Shown piece by piece: positions 34,396-43,559 of a stretch of DNA of 64,000 bases (positions are counted from its first letter, which is position 1; each line of letters begins with the position of its first letter). The stretch is from CF-46 sp042408445 (GTDB lineage: Bacteria; Chloroflexota; Limnocylindria; Limnocylindrales; CSP1-4). The position numbers were made by a program, and so were the translations under genes. The stretch covers positions 166,136 through 230,135 of the forward strand of contig JBHORC010000023.1 in assembly GCA_042408445.1 (NCBI GenBank), in the 5' to 3' direction. The notes beneath the pieces are model-generated. The model was given only the letters and a program-made list of their open reading frames with translations, was not told the origin of the DNA and searched no databases.

Positions 34396-37300
34396 TCACC
34401 GGTAGATGCCGGCCTTGCCGTCCCACGGCGAGCTCTTGTGGATCACGAACGCGAGGTCGCTGTCGGTCATGACCGCCGCCGTCTGGGCGGCCGTCCAGTG
34501 GAAGTAGGCGCGGACGACCGACGCCTGCTTCGTCCGCAGCGCGATGCAGGGGTTCGACGTGTTGCGCGGCAGGGCGATGCAGTCGTACGCGAGGCCCCAG
34601 TACACGCCGCCGTTGAGCTTCGCCGGCACCGGCAGACCGAAGATCGGCGTCCGGGCCAGCCACGGTGTGGCGTTCCCCGTTCCGATCCACGTCGCGCCAA
34701 CGCAGACGTTGAAGTTGAGGACGCTTCGCGACTGGATGCCCTGCTGCTTCAGGTAGTCCTTCGAGATGACGATCAGCATGTCGGTCACCGGCGCGGTCGT
34801 CTGGACGCCGGTGCCCTGGGGAAGCGCTTCCTGACCCTGGTTGACGAGGGTGTTTGTGCCGCAGCCCGCGTTGCCGGCGTCGAACGTCGACTTGCCGAGG
34901 AGCAGCGTCCGAAGCCGGACGTTGTTCGACCCGTTGAAGAAGTCGCTGCTGGTGGTGATCTGGTTGTAGCCCTTCTGGAGGGTGCCGACGGCGTTGTTCG
35001 TGCAGAGCACGCCGTCGCACGCCTTCAGGTCAAGCGCGATGACAAACGGATCGCTGTCGCCGGTGATCGACGCGCTCTTCGCCGTCAGCTTGGCGTTGCC
35101 GACGGCACCGATTGAGAGTGCGTTTGCGTAGTCGACGATGCCGTTCGTCGTCGTCCCGGTACCGAGGCCCGTGCCGGCGCTCGTCGAGCCGACCGTCACG
35201 GTCGTGCCGTTTGCCACCCGGTTGCCCCAATGGTCCCGGGCGAGCACGCGGACGCTCGTTGAGGTTGGAGCGGTTGCGCACGGCGTCGTGCCGCCGGACG
35301 GCAGACAGATGCTGTAGATCGGCGTCGACACCTTCGTGTCGATCGGTTGGAAGCTGAAGCCTACTGAGGCATCGCGGAACGTCAGGGAGTCGACCGGTGC
35401 AGGGTTCACTGTGAAGGGACCGGTGGAGCCGGTCTTCCCGGACGGGACGTCGGTCACGACCAGGGTCGTCGATGCCGCGTTGAACAAGGTGATGCTAGGG
35501 GAGGCCGTACCCGTGGCCGAGAACGTCACGCTGCTCTTACCCGCCCCGCAGACCCCCGCGGCCGGATAGCTCGGTGCGGTGTTGTTCGGGACCGGGCTAT
35601 TGCTCGGCCCGGTGATCGCGATGCATTCCGCGCCGGCGTACGTCGCCGCAGCGTTGCCGTACGCGTCGAATGCGGCGATCGCGAGGTTGAACGGCGTCCC
35701 GGCGGTGCGCGGGCCGGGGTTTGTCACGGTGAATGTGTTGATCCCTGCATCCTTGACCGCGAACGCGCCGCTCGAGCCTGTCTTGCCGGTGCTGACATCA
35801 GTCACCACCAGTGTCGTCGACGCTGCGTTGTAGAGCGTGATGCTCGGCGAGGCCGTGCCCGTCGCGCTGAACGTGACGCTGCTCTTGCCGGCGCCGCAGC
35901 TGCCGGCCCCTGGGAGGATCGGAGCCGTGCTGTTCGGGCTGCTGCCAGCCCCGGTGATCGTGATGCAGTTTGGCCCGGCGTATGTCGCGGCCGGATTGCC
36001 GTACTGATCGAAGGCGGCGATCGCGAGGTTGAAGCCGTGACCGGCCGTCGGGTTGCCTGGATTCGCCACGGTGAATGCGTTGATCCCAGCGTCGGTGACG
36101 CTCAAGGTCGCGGCGCCGGTCGAGCCCGAGGAGTTGTCCGTCACGTGTAGCGTCGTGGAGACGGCCTTGAAGAGCGTGACGCTCGGGCTGGCGGTTCCGG
36201 CCGCTGAAAAGGTAACCGAGCTCCCCACGCCGCACGTGCCGCTCGACGGGAAGCTCGGAGCGGTTCCGTCCGGGCTGCTGTTCGCTCCGCTGAACGTTAC
36301 GCATTGGTCAGCGTTAAAGGTCGCGGCCGCGTTCCCGAACTGGTCGAAGGCGGCAATCGACACTGAGACAGGCGTGCCAGCAGTGGCGTTCGGCACCGAC
36401 ACCTGGAAGTGCTGGATACCGGAGTCGATGACGGTGAACGTCGCGTGTCCGGACTTCCCCGCATCCGTGACGGTGAGCGTTGTCGGGGCTGCGTTGAACA
36501 ACGTGACGGAGACGGTCGCGGAACCGGCCGAGTCGAAGGTGACCTTGCTCTGACCGATAGCGCACGTGTCCTTCGCGGGATACGTCGGCGCGGTCGAGTT
36601 CGGACTGCTCGCTGCGCCACTGAACGTGACGCATTGCGCGCCGACGATCGGGTTCCCGTACGGGTCCTGGCCGGTGATCATGACGGTGAAGCCGCCGCCC
36701 GCGGTCTGCTGGCCCGGGTCCGCGACTTGGAGCGCGTCGACTCCGGCGCTGCTCACGGCGAACGTCGGGCTGGTGCCGGCTGCCGTCCCATCGGCGACGG
36801 ATAGCGACGTGGCCGCGGCCTTGAACAGGGTCACGTTGGCGGACGCGTGGCCATTCCCGTCGAACGACATGCTGCTCTCGTCCACGTCGCACGTGTCCGG
36901 GTTCGGGTAGGCCGGGGCGCTCCCACCTGGGCTCGCGTTCGCGCCGCTGAACGTCAGGCACTCGGTTCCGTAGTAGCTCGCCGCCGCGTTGCCGTACGCG
37001 TCGACTGCGTTGATTCCGACACTGAACTGCGAGCCGGCGACCTGGCCTCCCGGATCACTCACGGTGAAGTGGTCGACGCCGGCGTCAGCGACATCGAACT
37101 GCGCGGTCGATCCGGTTGCCTCGGTGGCATGGTCCGTCGCGGCGATCGTTGTGGCCGTGGCCTTGTACACCGTCGCCGACACGGTCGCTGCGCCGCCCTC
37201 GTCGAACGTGACCTTGCTGCCTGAGCTGCATCCATCGGTCGGCGGGTAGACGGGCAGCGTGGAGTTCGGGCTGCCGTCCGCTCCGGAGAACACGATGCAG

Positions 37301-38187
37301 CGGTCGCCCTCGATCGGGTTCTCGTATCCGTCCTGTGCCGTCAGGTTGAGGTCGAAAGAACTGCCCGCTACGACCTCGGTTGGCGTCGTAACGGTGATGA
37401 CGGAGAGCGCGCCCACGCTGACGTCGAAGGGCAACGTTGTATCACCAAGGAGCGAATCCGCGGTCGCGTCGATCGTGTAGCCGGAGCCGACCTCCGCAAC
37501 ACGCATGTTGAGGGTCTCGACGACCCCGTTGGCCGCCGTGGTCGGGCCGGAATACCCCCGTATCTCCGCTCCGGGAGCGCCGCCCGACAGGATGAATGCC
37601 ACCTGTGTCGAGTTGTCGGTGGTGACGAGATTGTCGGCCTCATCCCGAATATCGACGTTGATCCCGAATGTGTCGTCCGCACTAAGAGGTCCGGCCGGGC
37701 CACTGGTGATGGTCAGGTGATCTGCGGCGCCTGGGGTGATTGAGAAGGCACTGCTCGTCGCTGGATCGAGTCCGTCGGCGGTAGCAATCAGCTTGTATCC
37801 CGTTCCGGCCTTGTCGACCGAAAGATCCGTGAAGTCGACCTGAGAGTCACCGCTCGGGTTGGCGGCGAGTGAGCCGCTGAGCGACCCTCCGTTCGAGTTC
37901 GTGTCGTCGAGCGAGAGGGTGATGGCACCGCTAAAGGCAATCGGCTGATCCGTCTCGTCAAGAACCTCAACCGTCACGGTGTTGAACGTGGCGCCCGACA
38001 CACTGGTCGAAGGCGGCCCGACGACAAAGCCGAGACGTGTCGCTCCAGCCGCGAGCGCCGTCGACGCGGTCGCGAAGAAGACGACCGGCCAGACAATCAG
38101 GAACGTCGCCGCCAGGGTCAGTGCTCGGGCGCGGGTTCGAGGCGCTTGGCGGACACGGCGTCCCGTTCGGGAAAAGTCGAACTGCAC
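34396..38187 (-). CDS. Large secreted protein with tandem Ig-like repeats
   Basis: The 1263-residue exported protein has a basic N-terminus, a hydrophobic signal core (LTLAATFLIVWPVVFFAT) and a probable cleavage site after ALA. It then has about seven Ig-like/invasin-type beta repeats of about 110 residues, each with a cAxDxYGN-like strand and, in most copies, a conserved cysteine pair flanking the N/S-rich loop. The C-terminal 250 residues form a separate Cys-containing domain. GTG 38187 has GGAG upstream and starts the signal peptide; the open frame farther upstream is antisense to the aminotransferase gene. It is likely a surface adhesin or structural protein. No anchor motif (LPXTG or membrane helix) was seen. 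Confidence 0.75.
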   Translation of the reverse strand: MQFDFSRTGRRVRQAPRTRARALTLAATFLIVWPVVFFATASTALAAGATRLGFVVGPPSTSVSGATFNTVTVEVLDETDQPIAFSGAITLSLDDTNSNGGSLSGSLAANPSGDSQVDFTDLSVDKAGTGYKLIATADGLDPATSSAFSITPGAADHLTITSGPAGPLSADDTFGINVDIRDEADNLVTTDNSTQVAFILSGGAPGAEIRGYSGPTTAANGVVETLNMRVAEVGSGYTIDATADSLLGDTTLPFDVSVGALSVITVTTPTEVVAGSSFDLNLTAQDGYENPIEGDRCIVFSGADGSPNSTLPVYPPTDGCSSGSKVTFDEGGAATVSATVYKATATTIAATDHATEATGSTAQFDVADAGVDHFTVSDPGGQVAGSQFSVGINAVDAYGNAAASYYGTECLTFSGANASPGGSAPAYPNPDTCDVDESSMSFDGNGHASANVTLFKAAATSLSVADGTAAGTSPTFAVSSAGVDALQVADPGQQTAGGGFTVMITGQDPYGNPIVGAQCVTFSGAASSPNSTAPTYPAKDTCAIGQSKVTFDSAGSATVSVTLFNAAPTTLTVTDAGKSGHATFTVIDSGIQHFQVSVPNATAGTPVSVSIAAFDQFGNAAATFNADQCVTFSGANSSPDGTAPSFPSSGTCGVGSSVTFSAAGTASPSVTLFKAVSTTLHVTDNSSGSTGAATLSVTDAGINAFTVANPGNPTAGHGFNLAIAAFDQYGNPAATYAGPNCITITGAGSSPNSTAPILPGAGSCGAGKSSVTFSATGTASPSITLYNAASTTLVVTDVSTGKTGSSGAFAVKDAGINTFTVTNPGPRTAGTPFNLAIAAFDAYGNAAATYAGAECIAITGPSNSPVPNNTAPSYPAAGVCGAGKSSVTFSATGTASPSITLFNAASTTLVVTDVPSGKTGSTGPFTVNPAPVDSLTFRDASVGFSFQPIDTKVSTPIYSICLPSGGTTPCATAPTSTSVRVLARDHWGNRVANGTTVTVGSTSAGTGLGTGTTTNGIVDYANALSIGAVGNAKLTAKSASITGDSDPFVIALDLKACDGVLCTNNAVGTLQKGYNQITTSSDFFNGSNNVRLRTLLLGKSTFDAGNAGCGTNTLVNQGQEALPQGTGVQTTAPVTDMLIVISKDYLKQQGIQSRSVLNFNVCVGATWIGTGNATPWLARTPIFGLPVPAKLNGGVYWGLAYDCIALPRNTSNPCIALRTKQASVVRAYFHWTAAQTAAVMTDSDLAFVIHKSSPWDGKAGIYR
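35405..37425 (-). repeat. Tandem ~330-bp coding repeats (Ig-like domains)
   Basis: Six consecutive units of about 320-340 bp encode homologous domains. The two nearest the C-terminus (about 35408-35740 and 35755-36090) are the most similar and share long identical stretches such as SSVTFSATGTASPSIT, indicating recent duplication. Confidence 0.7.
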
Positions 38188-38352
38188 TGCGCGCTCCAAA
38201 GGTACTGGTCGGCTTCTGGGACTATCAGTGTAGGTTCCATCGTCATCCGCGACGTCGTCAATACAAATGAATGTCAGTTCAACGACTCGTTCACGATCAA
38301 CTCGGTGCGCGTCGGCACCACCGGTTGGCCGTCGATCCCGCGCGACCTCTCC

Positions 38353-38367
38353 TACACTCCCCCGGTG
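38353..38367 (+). promoter_or_regulatory. -10 element for a probable leaderless aminotransferase mRNA
   Basis: TACACT (38353-38358) ends 6 nt before the GTG start at 38365, and the intervening CCCCCG contains no ribosome-binding site. The region 38188-38364 between the divergent genes is otherwise AT-richer non-coding DNA. Confidence 0.5.
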
Positions 38368-39708
38368 ACCGGTCGCGTCTTCCGTCGCTCGCTCGACCCT
38401 GAGCTCCCGGTCGCCGTCGAGGCTCAGGGCTCCACGATCCGCGACTCGGCCGGACGCGAGTACCTCGATGCGGCCGGCGGCGCAATCGTCGTCAACGTCG
38501 GTCACGGGCGCGAGTCGATCGCCCGCGCCCTGGCGGAGCAGGTCGGTCGGCTTGCCTACGCCCACGGCTCCCAGTTCACGACCGAGCCGCTCGAGGCGTA
38601 CGCCAAGGCAGTCGGCTCGCATCTCCCCGTCGACGACCCCGCGATCTACCCTGTCAGCGGCGGCTCGGAGGCGATGGAGACGGCCCTCAAGCTCGTCCGC
38701 GCCTACCACCTCGCGCGCGGCGAGGCCGATCGCTGGATCGTCATTTCGCGCTGGGGCAGCTATCACGGCAACACGCTCGGGGCGCTGGACCTGTCCGGCC
38801 GTCGACCGCTCCGCCGTCCCTACGAGGGCTGGCTCGGCCGGTTCCGGCACGTCTCGGCCGCCTATCCGTACCGGGCGGGCGATCCGGACAGCCACGCCCT
38901 CGGCTCCGGCGAGGAGCTCGCGGCCGAGCTCGACCGCGCGATCCAGGCCGCGGGACCCGGAACAGTTGCGGCGTTCGTGGCGGAGCCGATCGTCGGCGCG
39001 ACCCTTGCGGCCGCCGTCCCGCCGGACGACTACTGGCCGCGGATCGCGGACGTGTGCCGCCGACACGGCGTCCTGCTCGTCGCCGACGAGGTCATGACGG
39101 GCTTCGGGCGGACCGGTCGCTGGTTCGGCCTCGACCACTGGGGCGTTCGCCCGGACATCCTCGTCGCGGCGAAAGGCGCGACATCGGGCTACTGGCCGTT
39201 CGGCTTCGTCGCGGCCTCCGGCGAGATCCACGATGCGGTCACCCAGGGTCCCGGCTTCGTCCACGGCTTCACGTACTCGCACGCGCCGGGCGGCGCGGCG
39301 GTCGCCGGCGAGGTCCTGCGGATCCTCGAGGCCGAGGACCTGATCGAGGCGAGCCGGACGAAGGGCGATCGACTCATGGACCTGCTCCACGAGCGTCTCG
39401 CGCCGCACCCGCACCTCGGCGAGATCCGGGGGAGGGGACTGATGGTCGGCATCGAGCTGGTCCGCGATCGCGAGACCCGGGCGCCGTTTCCGCGCGCGGA
39501 ACGCGTCACTGAGCAGGTCGTGCGCGCGACGCGCGACGCGGGCGTCCTCGTCTACTCCGGGACGGGCAATGCGAACGGCGTCGACGGCGACACGATCCTG
39601 CTCGGGCCGCCGTTCGTGATCACAGACGACGAGCTTGTGCGGATCGCGGATGCCGTCGCAGAGGCGGTTGAGACGGCGACGGCGGCGGCGAGCGTCAGCC
39701 GAGGCTGA
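38365..39708 (+). CDS. Class III PLP-dependent aminotransferase
   Basis: The 447-residue aminotransferase of class III has VSGGSEAMETALKLVRAYH (near 97), GSYHGNTLGALDLSGR (131), D241 in LLVADEVMTGFGRTG and the PLP lysine K270 in LVAAKGATSGYWPFG. The YWPFG and SHAPGG segments place it in the broad omega-transaminase group (beta-alanine/pyruvate or taurine type) rather than GabT. It stands alone: divergent from the Ig-like repeat gene and convergent with the small membrane protein gene through a shared hairpin. The amino donor is unknown. GTG 38365 is 6 nt after a -10 box. Confidence 0.82.
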   Translation: MTGRVFRRSLDPELPVAVEAQGSTIRDSAGREYLDAAGGAIVVNVGHGRESIARALAEQVGRLAYAHGSQFTTEPLEAYAKAVGSHLPVDDPAIYPVSGGSEAMETALKLVRAYHLARGEADRWIVISRWGSYHGNTLGALDLSGRRPLRRPYEGWLGRFRHVSAAYPYRAGDPDSHALGSGEELAAELDRAIQAAGPGTVAAFVAEPIVGATLAAAVPPDDYWPRIADVCRRHGVLLVADEVMTGFGRTGRWFGLDHWGVRPDILVAAKGATSGYWPFGFVAASGEIHDAVTQGPGFVHGFTYSHAPGGAAVAGEVLRILEAEDLIEASRTKGDRLMDLLHERLAPHPHLGEIRGRGLMVGIELVRDRETRAPFPRAERVTEQVVRATRDAGVLVYSGTGNANGVDGDTILLGPPFVITDDELVRIADAVAEAVETATAAASVSRG

Positions 39709-39729
39709 CAGCGCCGGGGATCAGCCTCG
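39700..39729. terminator. Hairpin spanning both stop codons of convergent genes
   Basis: CGAGGCTGA (39700-39708) pairs perfectly with TCAGCCTCG (39721-39729). The stem contains the TGA stops of both flanking genes, so they end in one shared bidirectional terminator. Confidence 0.65.
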
Positions 39730-40254
39730 GCCAGTTCCCCGGATCAGCAGCACCAGCCCGATCCCGACGAGGACGAGCGGCCAGGCGATCCCCGCGAGAT
39801 CCGGCTTGACGATCTCCGTCAACGAGATCACCACGAGGATCGAGCCGTACAGCGCCTGCCAGCCCACGCCGCCGCCGCGCGACGCGCGGACCAGAGCCAC
39901 GAACAGGAACGCAAGGCCGAAGAAGAACATCCCCCAGCCGGGCCCGAGCGGCTGGCCGAGCGCCTCGATCGTTCCGGGCAGCGCGAGCGCGGTCAGGAAC
40001 GCGCCGGCATACAGCGCGATCGTCCCGCGCCGGATCACCCAGTAGAGGAGCGACGCGACGCCAGCGGCGAGCACGGCGACGTCGCCGAGCCGGCGGTAGT
40101 CCGGCAGCGCCCGCTCGATGAGCAGGAGCGCGCCGAACACGATCAGGAACACGCCGATCCAGGGCAGCCCCGGGCGGCGCTGCTCGTCCGGGCCCCAGCT
40201 CCAGCCGTAGACCCGGACAGGGCCATCCGCGTTGGGCAGATGCCGCTCGGTCAT
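39721..40254 (-). CDS. Small polytopic membrane protein
   Basis: The 177-residue protein has a short soluble N-terminus containing YGWSWGPDEQRRPGLPW and about six hydrophobic helices (e.g. IGVFLIVFGALLLIERALP, near residues 33-51, and VLVGIGLVLLIRG at the C-terminus). No catalytic motif was recognised. It resembles small bacterial membrane proteins of unknown role. It starts at ATG 40254 with GGAGGG 13 nt upstream and lies 48 nt after the MMPL stop, so it may be co-transcribed with the MMPL exporter. Confidence 0.6.
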   Translation of the reverse strand: MTERHLPNADGPVRVYGWSWGPDEQRRPGLPWIGVFLIVFGALLLIERALPDYRRLGDVAVLAAGVASLLYWVIRRGTIALYAGAFLTALALPGTIEALGQPLGPGWGMFFFGLAFLFVALVRASRGGGVGWQALYGSILVVISLTEIVKPDLAGIAWPLVLVGIGLVLLIRGTGRG

Positions 40255-40302
40255 GACGTGTCGTCCCTCCAGCCCGCGATCGCGAACCGCGAGTCTACGG
40301 CG

Positions 40303-42672
40303 TCAGGCCTGCCCGGTTGCCGGTGCGCCGCGGCCGTGACCGTCGCCCTCGATCGCCACGGTCGCCTCGTCCTCCGTGTGGCTGAAGCCGAGCCGGTCCG
40401 CGAGCCGTCCGAGCGGTCCGGGCGCCCACCAGTTCCAGCGGCCCATCAGCCGCATCGTCGCCGGCACGAGGAGCACCCGGACGATCGTCGCGTCGATCAA
40501 CACGGCGATCGCCATGCCGACGCCGATGCTCTTGATCGTGAGCGACTGGGCGAGGGCGAAGGCGGAGAAGACGGTCACCATGATCAGCGCCGCGCCCGTG
40601 ATCACCCCGGCGGTTCGCGCCAGGCCGTCCGCGACGGACGCGGTGTTGTCGCCGGTCCGCCGGTAGCCCTCCTGGATCCGCGAGAGCAGCAGGACCTCGT
40701 AGTCCATCGAGAGGCCGAACAGGACACTGAACATGATGATCGGGTTGCCCGCGATCGTGAACCCGGGCGACGTGAACCCGAGCACGTTCGACAGGTTGCC
40801 TTCCTGGAAGATCCAGACGAGGGCGCCGAAGCTCGCGCTGATCGAGAGCAGCGTCATGACGACCGCCTTCAGCGGGATCACGACGGAGCCGAACAGCAGG
40901 AACAGGATGAGACCGCTCGCGAGCAGCGTGACCGCGACGGCGTACGGCACGGTTCGTCCCTGGCTCGCCATGAAGTCGTGGCCCTCGGCAGCCAGACCGC
41001 CGATCTGGGCCGACACGCCGTCGACGCGGACGGCGCGGACCAGCGGCACGACGTCACCGCCGGCGGGGCTCACGGGATCGAGGGGGCTCACGGCATCGAG
41101 CCGGACCGTCGAGTCGTGGACGTAGGTCTTCAGCAGCAGGTCCCGGGCGGCGGCGAGCTCCGGCGGGAGCTGACCGGCGGGCGCGGCATAGAACGCGGCG
41201 ACCTGGTCCGGCGTCATCGCCGCTCCGGTCGCCGGGTCCTTCAGGCCGCTGAACGGCCCTTCGACCCGGTCGATGCCCGGGACGGCATCGAGCGCGGCGG
41301 CGTACGCGGTGAGCTTCTCGATGTTCGCCGCGCTCGTTGGCGAGCCGGCGACGGTCGCCAGCGCGACGATCGGTGAGGTCTCGCCCTTCGCGAAGTCGGT
41401 CGACAGGGCGACCGCGGCATCGCGGCTCTCGAGCCCGGCGGGGAGCGTCGACGCGTTGGGGATGCCCTGGCTGAGCCGCAGGAACGGAGAGCCGGCAAGG
41501 AGCAGGAAGAGGACCGCGGGGACCAGGAACGCGAACGGCCGAGCCATCACGGCATGCGCGACGCCGGCCCAGCGGGAGCGACGCTGGGCGTCGGCTCGCA
41601 CGCCGACGGGCCTGCCGAGCCGCCGCCGGACCGCGTCGAAGAGACCGCCGAGGCTCAGCGCATTGACGCGGTGGCCGAGCATCCCGAGGACGGCCGGCAG
41701 GAAGGTGAGGGCGTAGAACACGGACGAGGCGACGACGAGCGACCCGCCGATCCCGAACGAGCGGAGTGCGGCCGGCTGGAAGAGCAGCAGCCCGGACAGC
41801 CCGATCGCGACCGCGAGCCCGGAGAACGTGACGGCCTTGCCGCTCGTCGCGACGGTGATCTCGACCGCCTCGGCGACGCTCCTACCGCGCCGGAGCTCCT
41901 CGCGGAACCGGCTCACCATGAACAGCGAGTAGTCGATCGCGAGCGCGAGGCCGAGCATCGTGGCGACGTTCTGGACATAGATCGAAAGCTCGGTCGCCTG
42001 GGCGGCGAGATAGACGCCGGCGAGCGTCGTCGGGATCGTGAGGGCCGCGACGAGGAGCGGCAGGCCGGCCGCGACGACGGACGCGAACACGGCAAGGAGG
42101 ATCAGGAGCGCGAACGGCCCCGAGACGGCCTCCGCCTGGACGAGCTCCTTCTCCGACTGGTGGGCCTGGTCCTCGGTGAACGGACCGACTCCGGCGAGCT
42201 TCAGGGTCGCGCCGCTCGGCGGGTCGATGAGCGCGCGGATCTCCGGCATCCGGTTCGCGGCCTGCTCATCGGTGATCGACAGGCTGACGACCGCGTAGGC
42301 GGAGTGTCCGTCCGTGCTGATGAACCGGTCGTCGTGTGTCTGGGCATACCCGACGACGGTGTCGCCGAGGGGGTCCGCATCGAGTCGTCGCAGGGACGTG
42401 GCGATGAGCGTCTGGAACGCCGCGGATCGCGCGTCCCCGGAGGCGTCGCCCTGGAAGAGCGCGACGATCGAGCCGCGGCCGGCACCGAACTCGTCGGCGA
42501 GCCGCTGCGTGACCGCCGTCGACTCGGAGCCCGGATCCGTCCAGCCACCCGAGCTCAGGGCGCTCGTGGCCTTCGACGCCAGGGTCGTTGCGAGGACAGC
42601 CAGGACGATCGTGACGAGCGCGATCGGCCGGCGGAAGCGATAGACGAATGCGCCCCAGCGCGAGAACACCAT
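40303..42672 (-). CDS. MMPL-family RND transporter
   Basis: The 789-residue RND-superfamily exporter of the MMPL type has two homologous halves. Each has one helix, a large extracytoplasmic loop and five more helices; the first half contains the conserved GLALAIDYSLFMVSRFREEL and the second FGLSMDYEVLLLSRIQEGYR, with the proton-relay Asp-Tyr pairs. It probably exports lipids or hydrophobic compounds. An upstream in-frame start (42798) precedes the promoter at 42753-42782, so ATG 42672 is used. The first residues MVFSRWGAFVYRFRRPI are typical of the family. Regulation is probably by the divergent TetR protein. Confidence 0.88.
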   Translation of the reverse strand: MVFSRWGAFVYRFRRPIALVTIVLAVLATTLASKATSALSSGGWTDPGSESTAVTQRLADEFGAGRGSIVALFQGDASGDARSAAFQTLIATSLRRLDADPLGDTVVGYAQTHDDRFISTDGHSAYAVVSLSITDEQAANRMPEIRALIDPPSGATLKLAGVGPFTEDQAHQSEKELVQAEAVSGPFALLILLAVFASVVAAGLPLLVAALTIPTTLAGVYLAAQATELSIYVQNVATMLGLALAIDYSLFMVSRFREELRRGRSVAEAVEITVATSGKAVTFSGLAVAIGLSGLLLFQPAALRSFGIGGSLVVASSVFYALTFLPAVLGMLGHRVNALSLGGLFDAVRRRLGRPVGVRADAQRRSRWAGVAHAVMARPFAFLVPAVLFLLLAGSPFLRLSQGIPNASTLPAGLESRDAAVALSTDFAKGETSPIVALATVAGSPTSAANIEKLTAYAAALDAVPGIDRVEGPFSGLKDPATGAAMTPDQVAAFYAAPAGQLPPELAAARDLLLKTYVHDSTVRLDAVSPLDPVSPAGGDVVPLVRAVRVDGVSAQIGGLAAEGHDFMASQGRTVPYAVAVTLLASGLILFLLFGSVVIPLKAVVMTLLSISASFGALVWIFQEGNLSNVLGFTSPGFTIAGNPIIMFSVLFGLSMDYEVLLLSRIQEGYRRTGDNTASVADGLARTAGVITGAALIMVTVFSAFALAQSLTIKSIGVGMAIAVLIDATIVRVLLVPATMRLMGRWNWWAPGPLGRLADRLGFSHTEDEATVAIEGDGHGRGAPATGQA

Positions 42673-42752
42673 TGGGATGGCCCTTTCGGTCAGTTCGTGG
42701 GCCGGAGGTGGCTCCGGCTGTTCGATCAGGGAGGGGCGTTGCAGCAGATCCG

Positions 42753-42782
42753 AAGATAGAGAATGAGCATTCGTTTTGTCAA
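42753..42782 (-). promoter_or_regulatory. MMPL gene promoter with an internal TetR operator
   Basis: On the minus strand TTGACA (42782-42777), 18 bp and TATCTT (42758-42753) form a near-consensus promoter. The spacer contains the perfect dyad GAATG-CT-CATTC (42772-42761), a typical TetR-family operator placed to block RNA polymerase. Confidence 0.75.
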
Positions 42783-42785
42783 GAC

Positions 42786-42815
42786 TTGTCGATGCCACAC
42801 AGGCGCGAGTAGTGT
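42786..42815 (+). promoter_or_regulatory. Promoter of the TetR regulator gene
   Basis: TTGTCG (42786-42791), 18 bp and TAGTGT (42810-42815) lie 30 nt before the TetR ATG. The promoter abuts the divergent MMPL promoter and its operator, so one bound repressor could affect both genes. Confidence 0.45.
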
Positions 42816-42845
42816 TGACGACGAATCGTTCTCCACGGGAGCAGC

Positions 42846-43538
42846 ATGCCGCGCGTCACCGCCGCACACGAACAGGAAGTCCGCGACCGGATCGTGCGGG
42901 CGTCCCTCGCCGTGTTCGGCGAACGCGGCTTCCACCGGGCGACGATGCAGGACATCGTCCGCGCGTCCGGCCTGTCCGTGGGCGCGATCTACACGTACTT
43001 CAGGAGCAAGTCGGACCTGATCCTTGCGGGCTGCGACCTGATCACGGACCAGGAACTCGCGCAGCTCGGTGCCCGCCTGGAGGGTCTGAGCGACTACCGG
43101 GCGAGGATCGCGGCGGCGATCGGCTACTGGTTCGACAACCTCGCGGTCGAGCAGTCCGAGCGGGGCTCCGGATTCCTGCTTCTCCAGGCCTGGGCGGAGA
43201 TCGAGACGGACCCGGCGATCCGGGAGATGCTCCTCCGCCGACGCCGCGAGACCGTGACCGCGATCGTGCTGCTGTTGCAGGAGGGGGTCATGCGCGGCGA
43301 GCTGCCGTCATGGCTCGACGTCGCGTCGGTGAGCCACGCGCTCGCGGCGCTGCTGGACGGGATGCTCATCGAGGCCGCCGAAGCGGGCGCCGGCTACCGC
43401 CGATCGGACGCCGAGCGGCGGATCCTCAGCCTGATCGAGACGCTGCTCGCGGCGCGTGCCGCGGAGCGGCCGGAGCACATCGAGGCGGCGGCACCGATCG
43501 CGTACGAGTCCGTTCGGGCGGCTCGCGCCGCATCCTGA
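42846..43538 (+). CDS. TetR-family transcriptional repressor
   Basis: The 230-residue protein has an N-terminal TetR helix-turn-helix (about 11-57; ATMQDIVRASGLSVGAIYTY and FRSKSDLILAGCD) and an all-helical ligand-binding and dimerisation domain. GGAG precedes the ATG at 42846. It is divergent from the MMPL exporter, and the GAATG-nn-CATTC operator lies in the 173-nt gap. It therefore probably represses the exporter and possibly itself in response to an exported compound. Confidence 0.88.
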   Translation: MPRVTAAHEQEVRDRIVRASLAVFGERGFHRATMQDIVRASGLSVGAIYTYFRSKSDLILAGCDLITDQELAQLGARLEGLSDYRARIAAAIGYWFDNLAVEQSERGSGFLLLQAWAEIETDPAIREMLLRRRRETVTAIVLLLQEGVMRGELPSWLDVASVSHALAALLDGMLIEAAEAGAGYRRSDAERRILSLIETLLAARAAERPEHIEAAAPIAYESVRAARAAS

Positions 43539-43559
43539 CGTCCGGCCGCAGGCAGTTGG

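Noticed and set aside
38188..39414. Minus-strand extension of the Ig-like repeat protein
   Set aside because: The added residues are low-complexity Arg/Asp/Ala text antisense to the aminotransferase gene. A signal peptide with a GTG start and ribosome-binding site begins at 38187.
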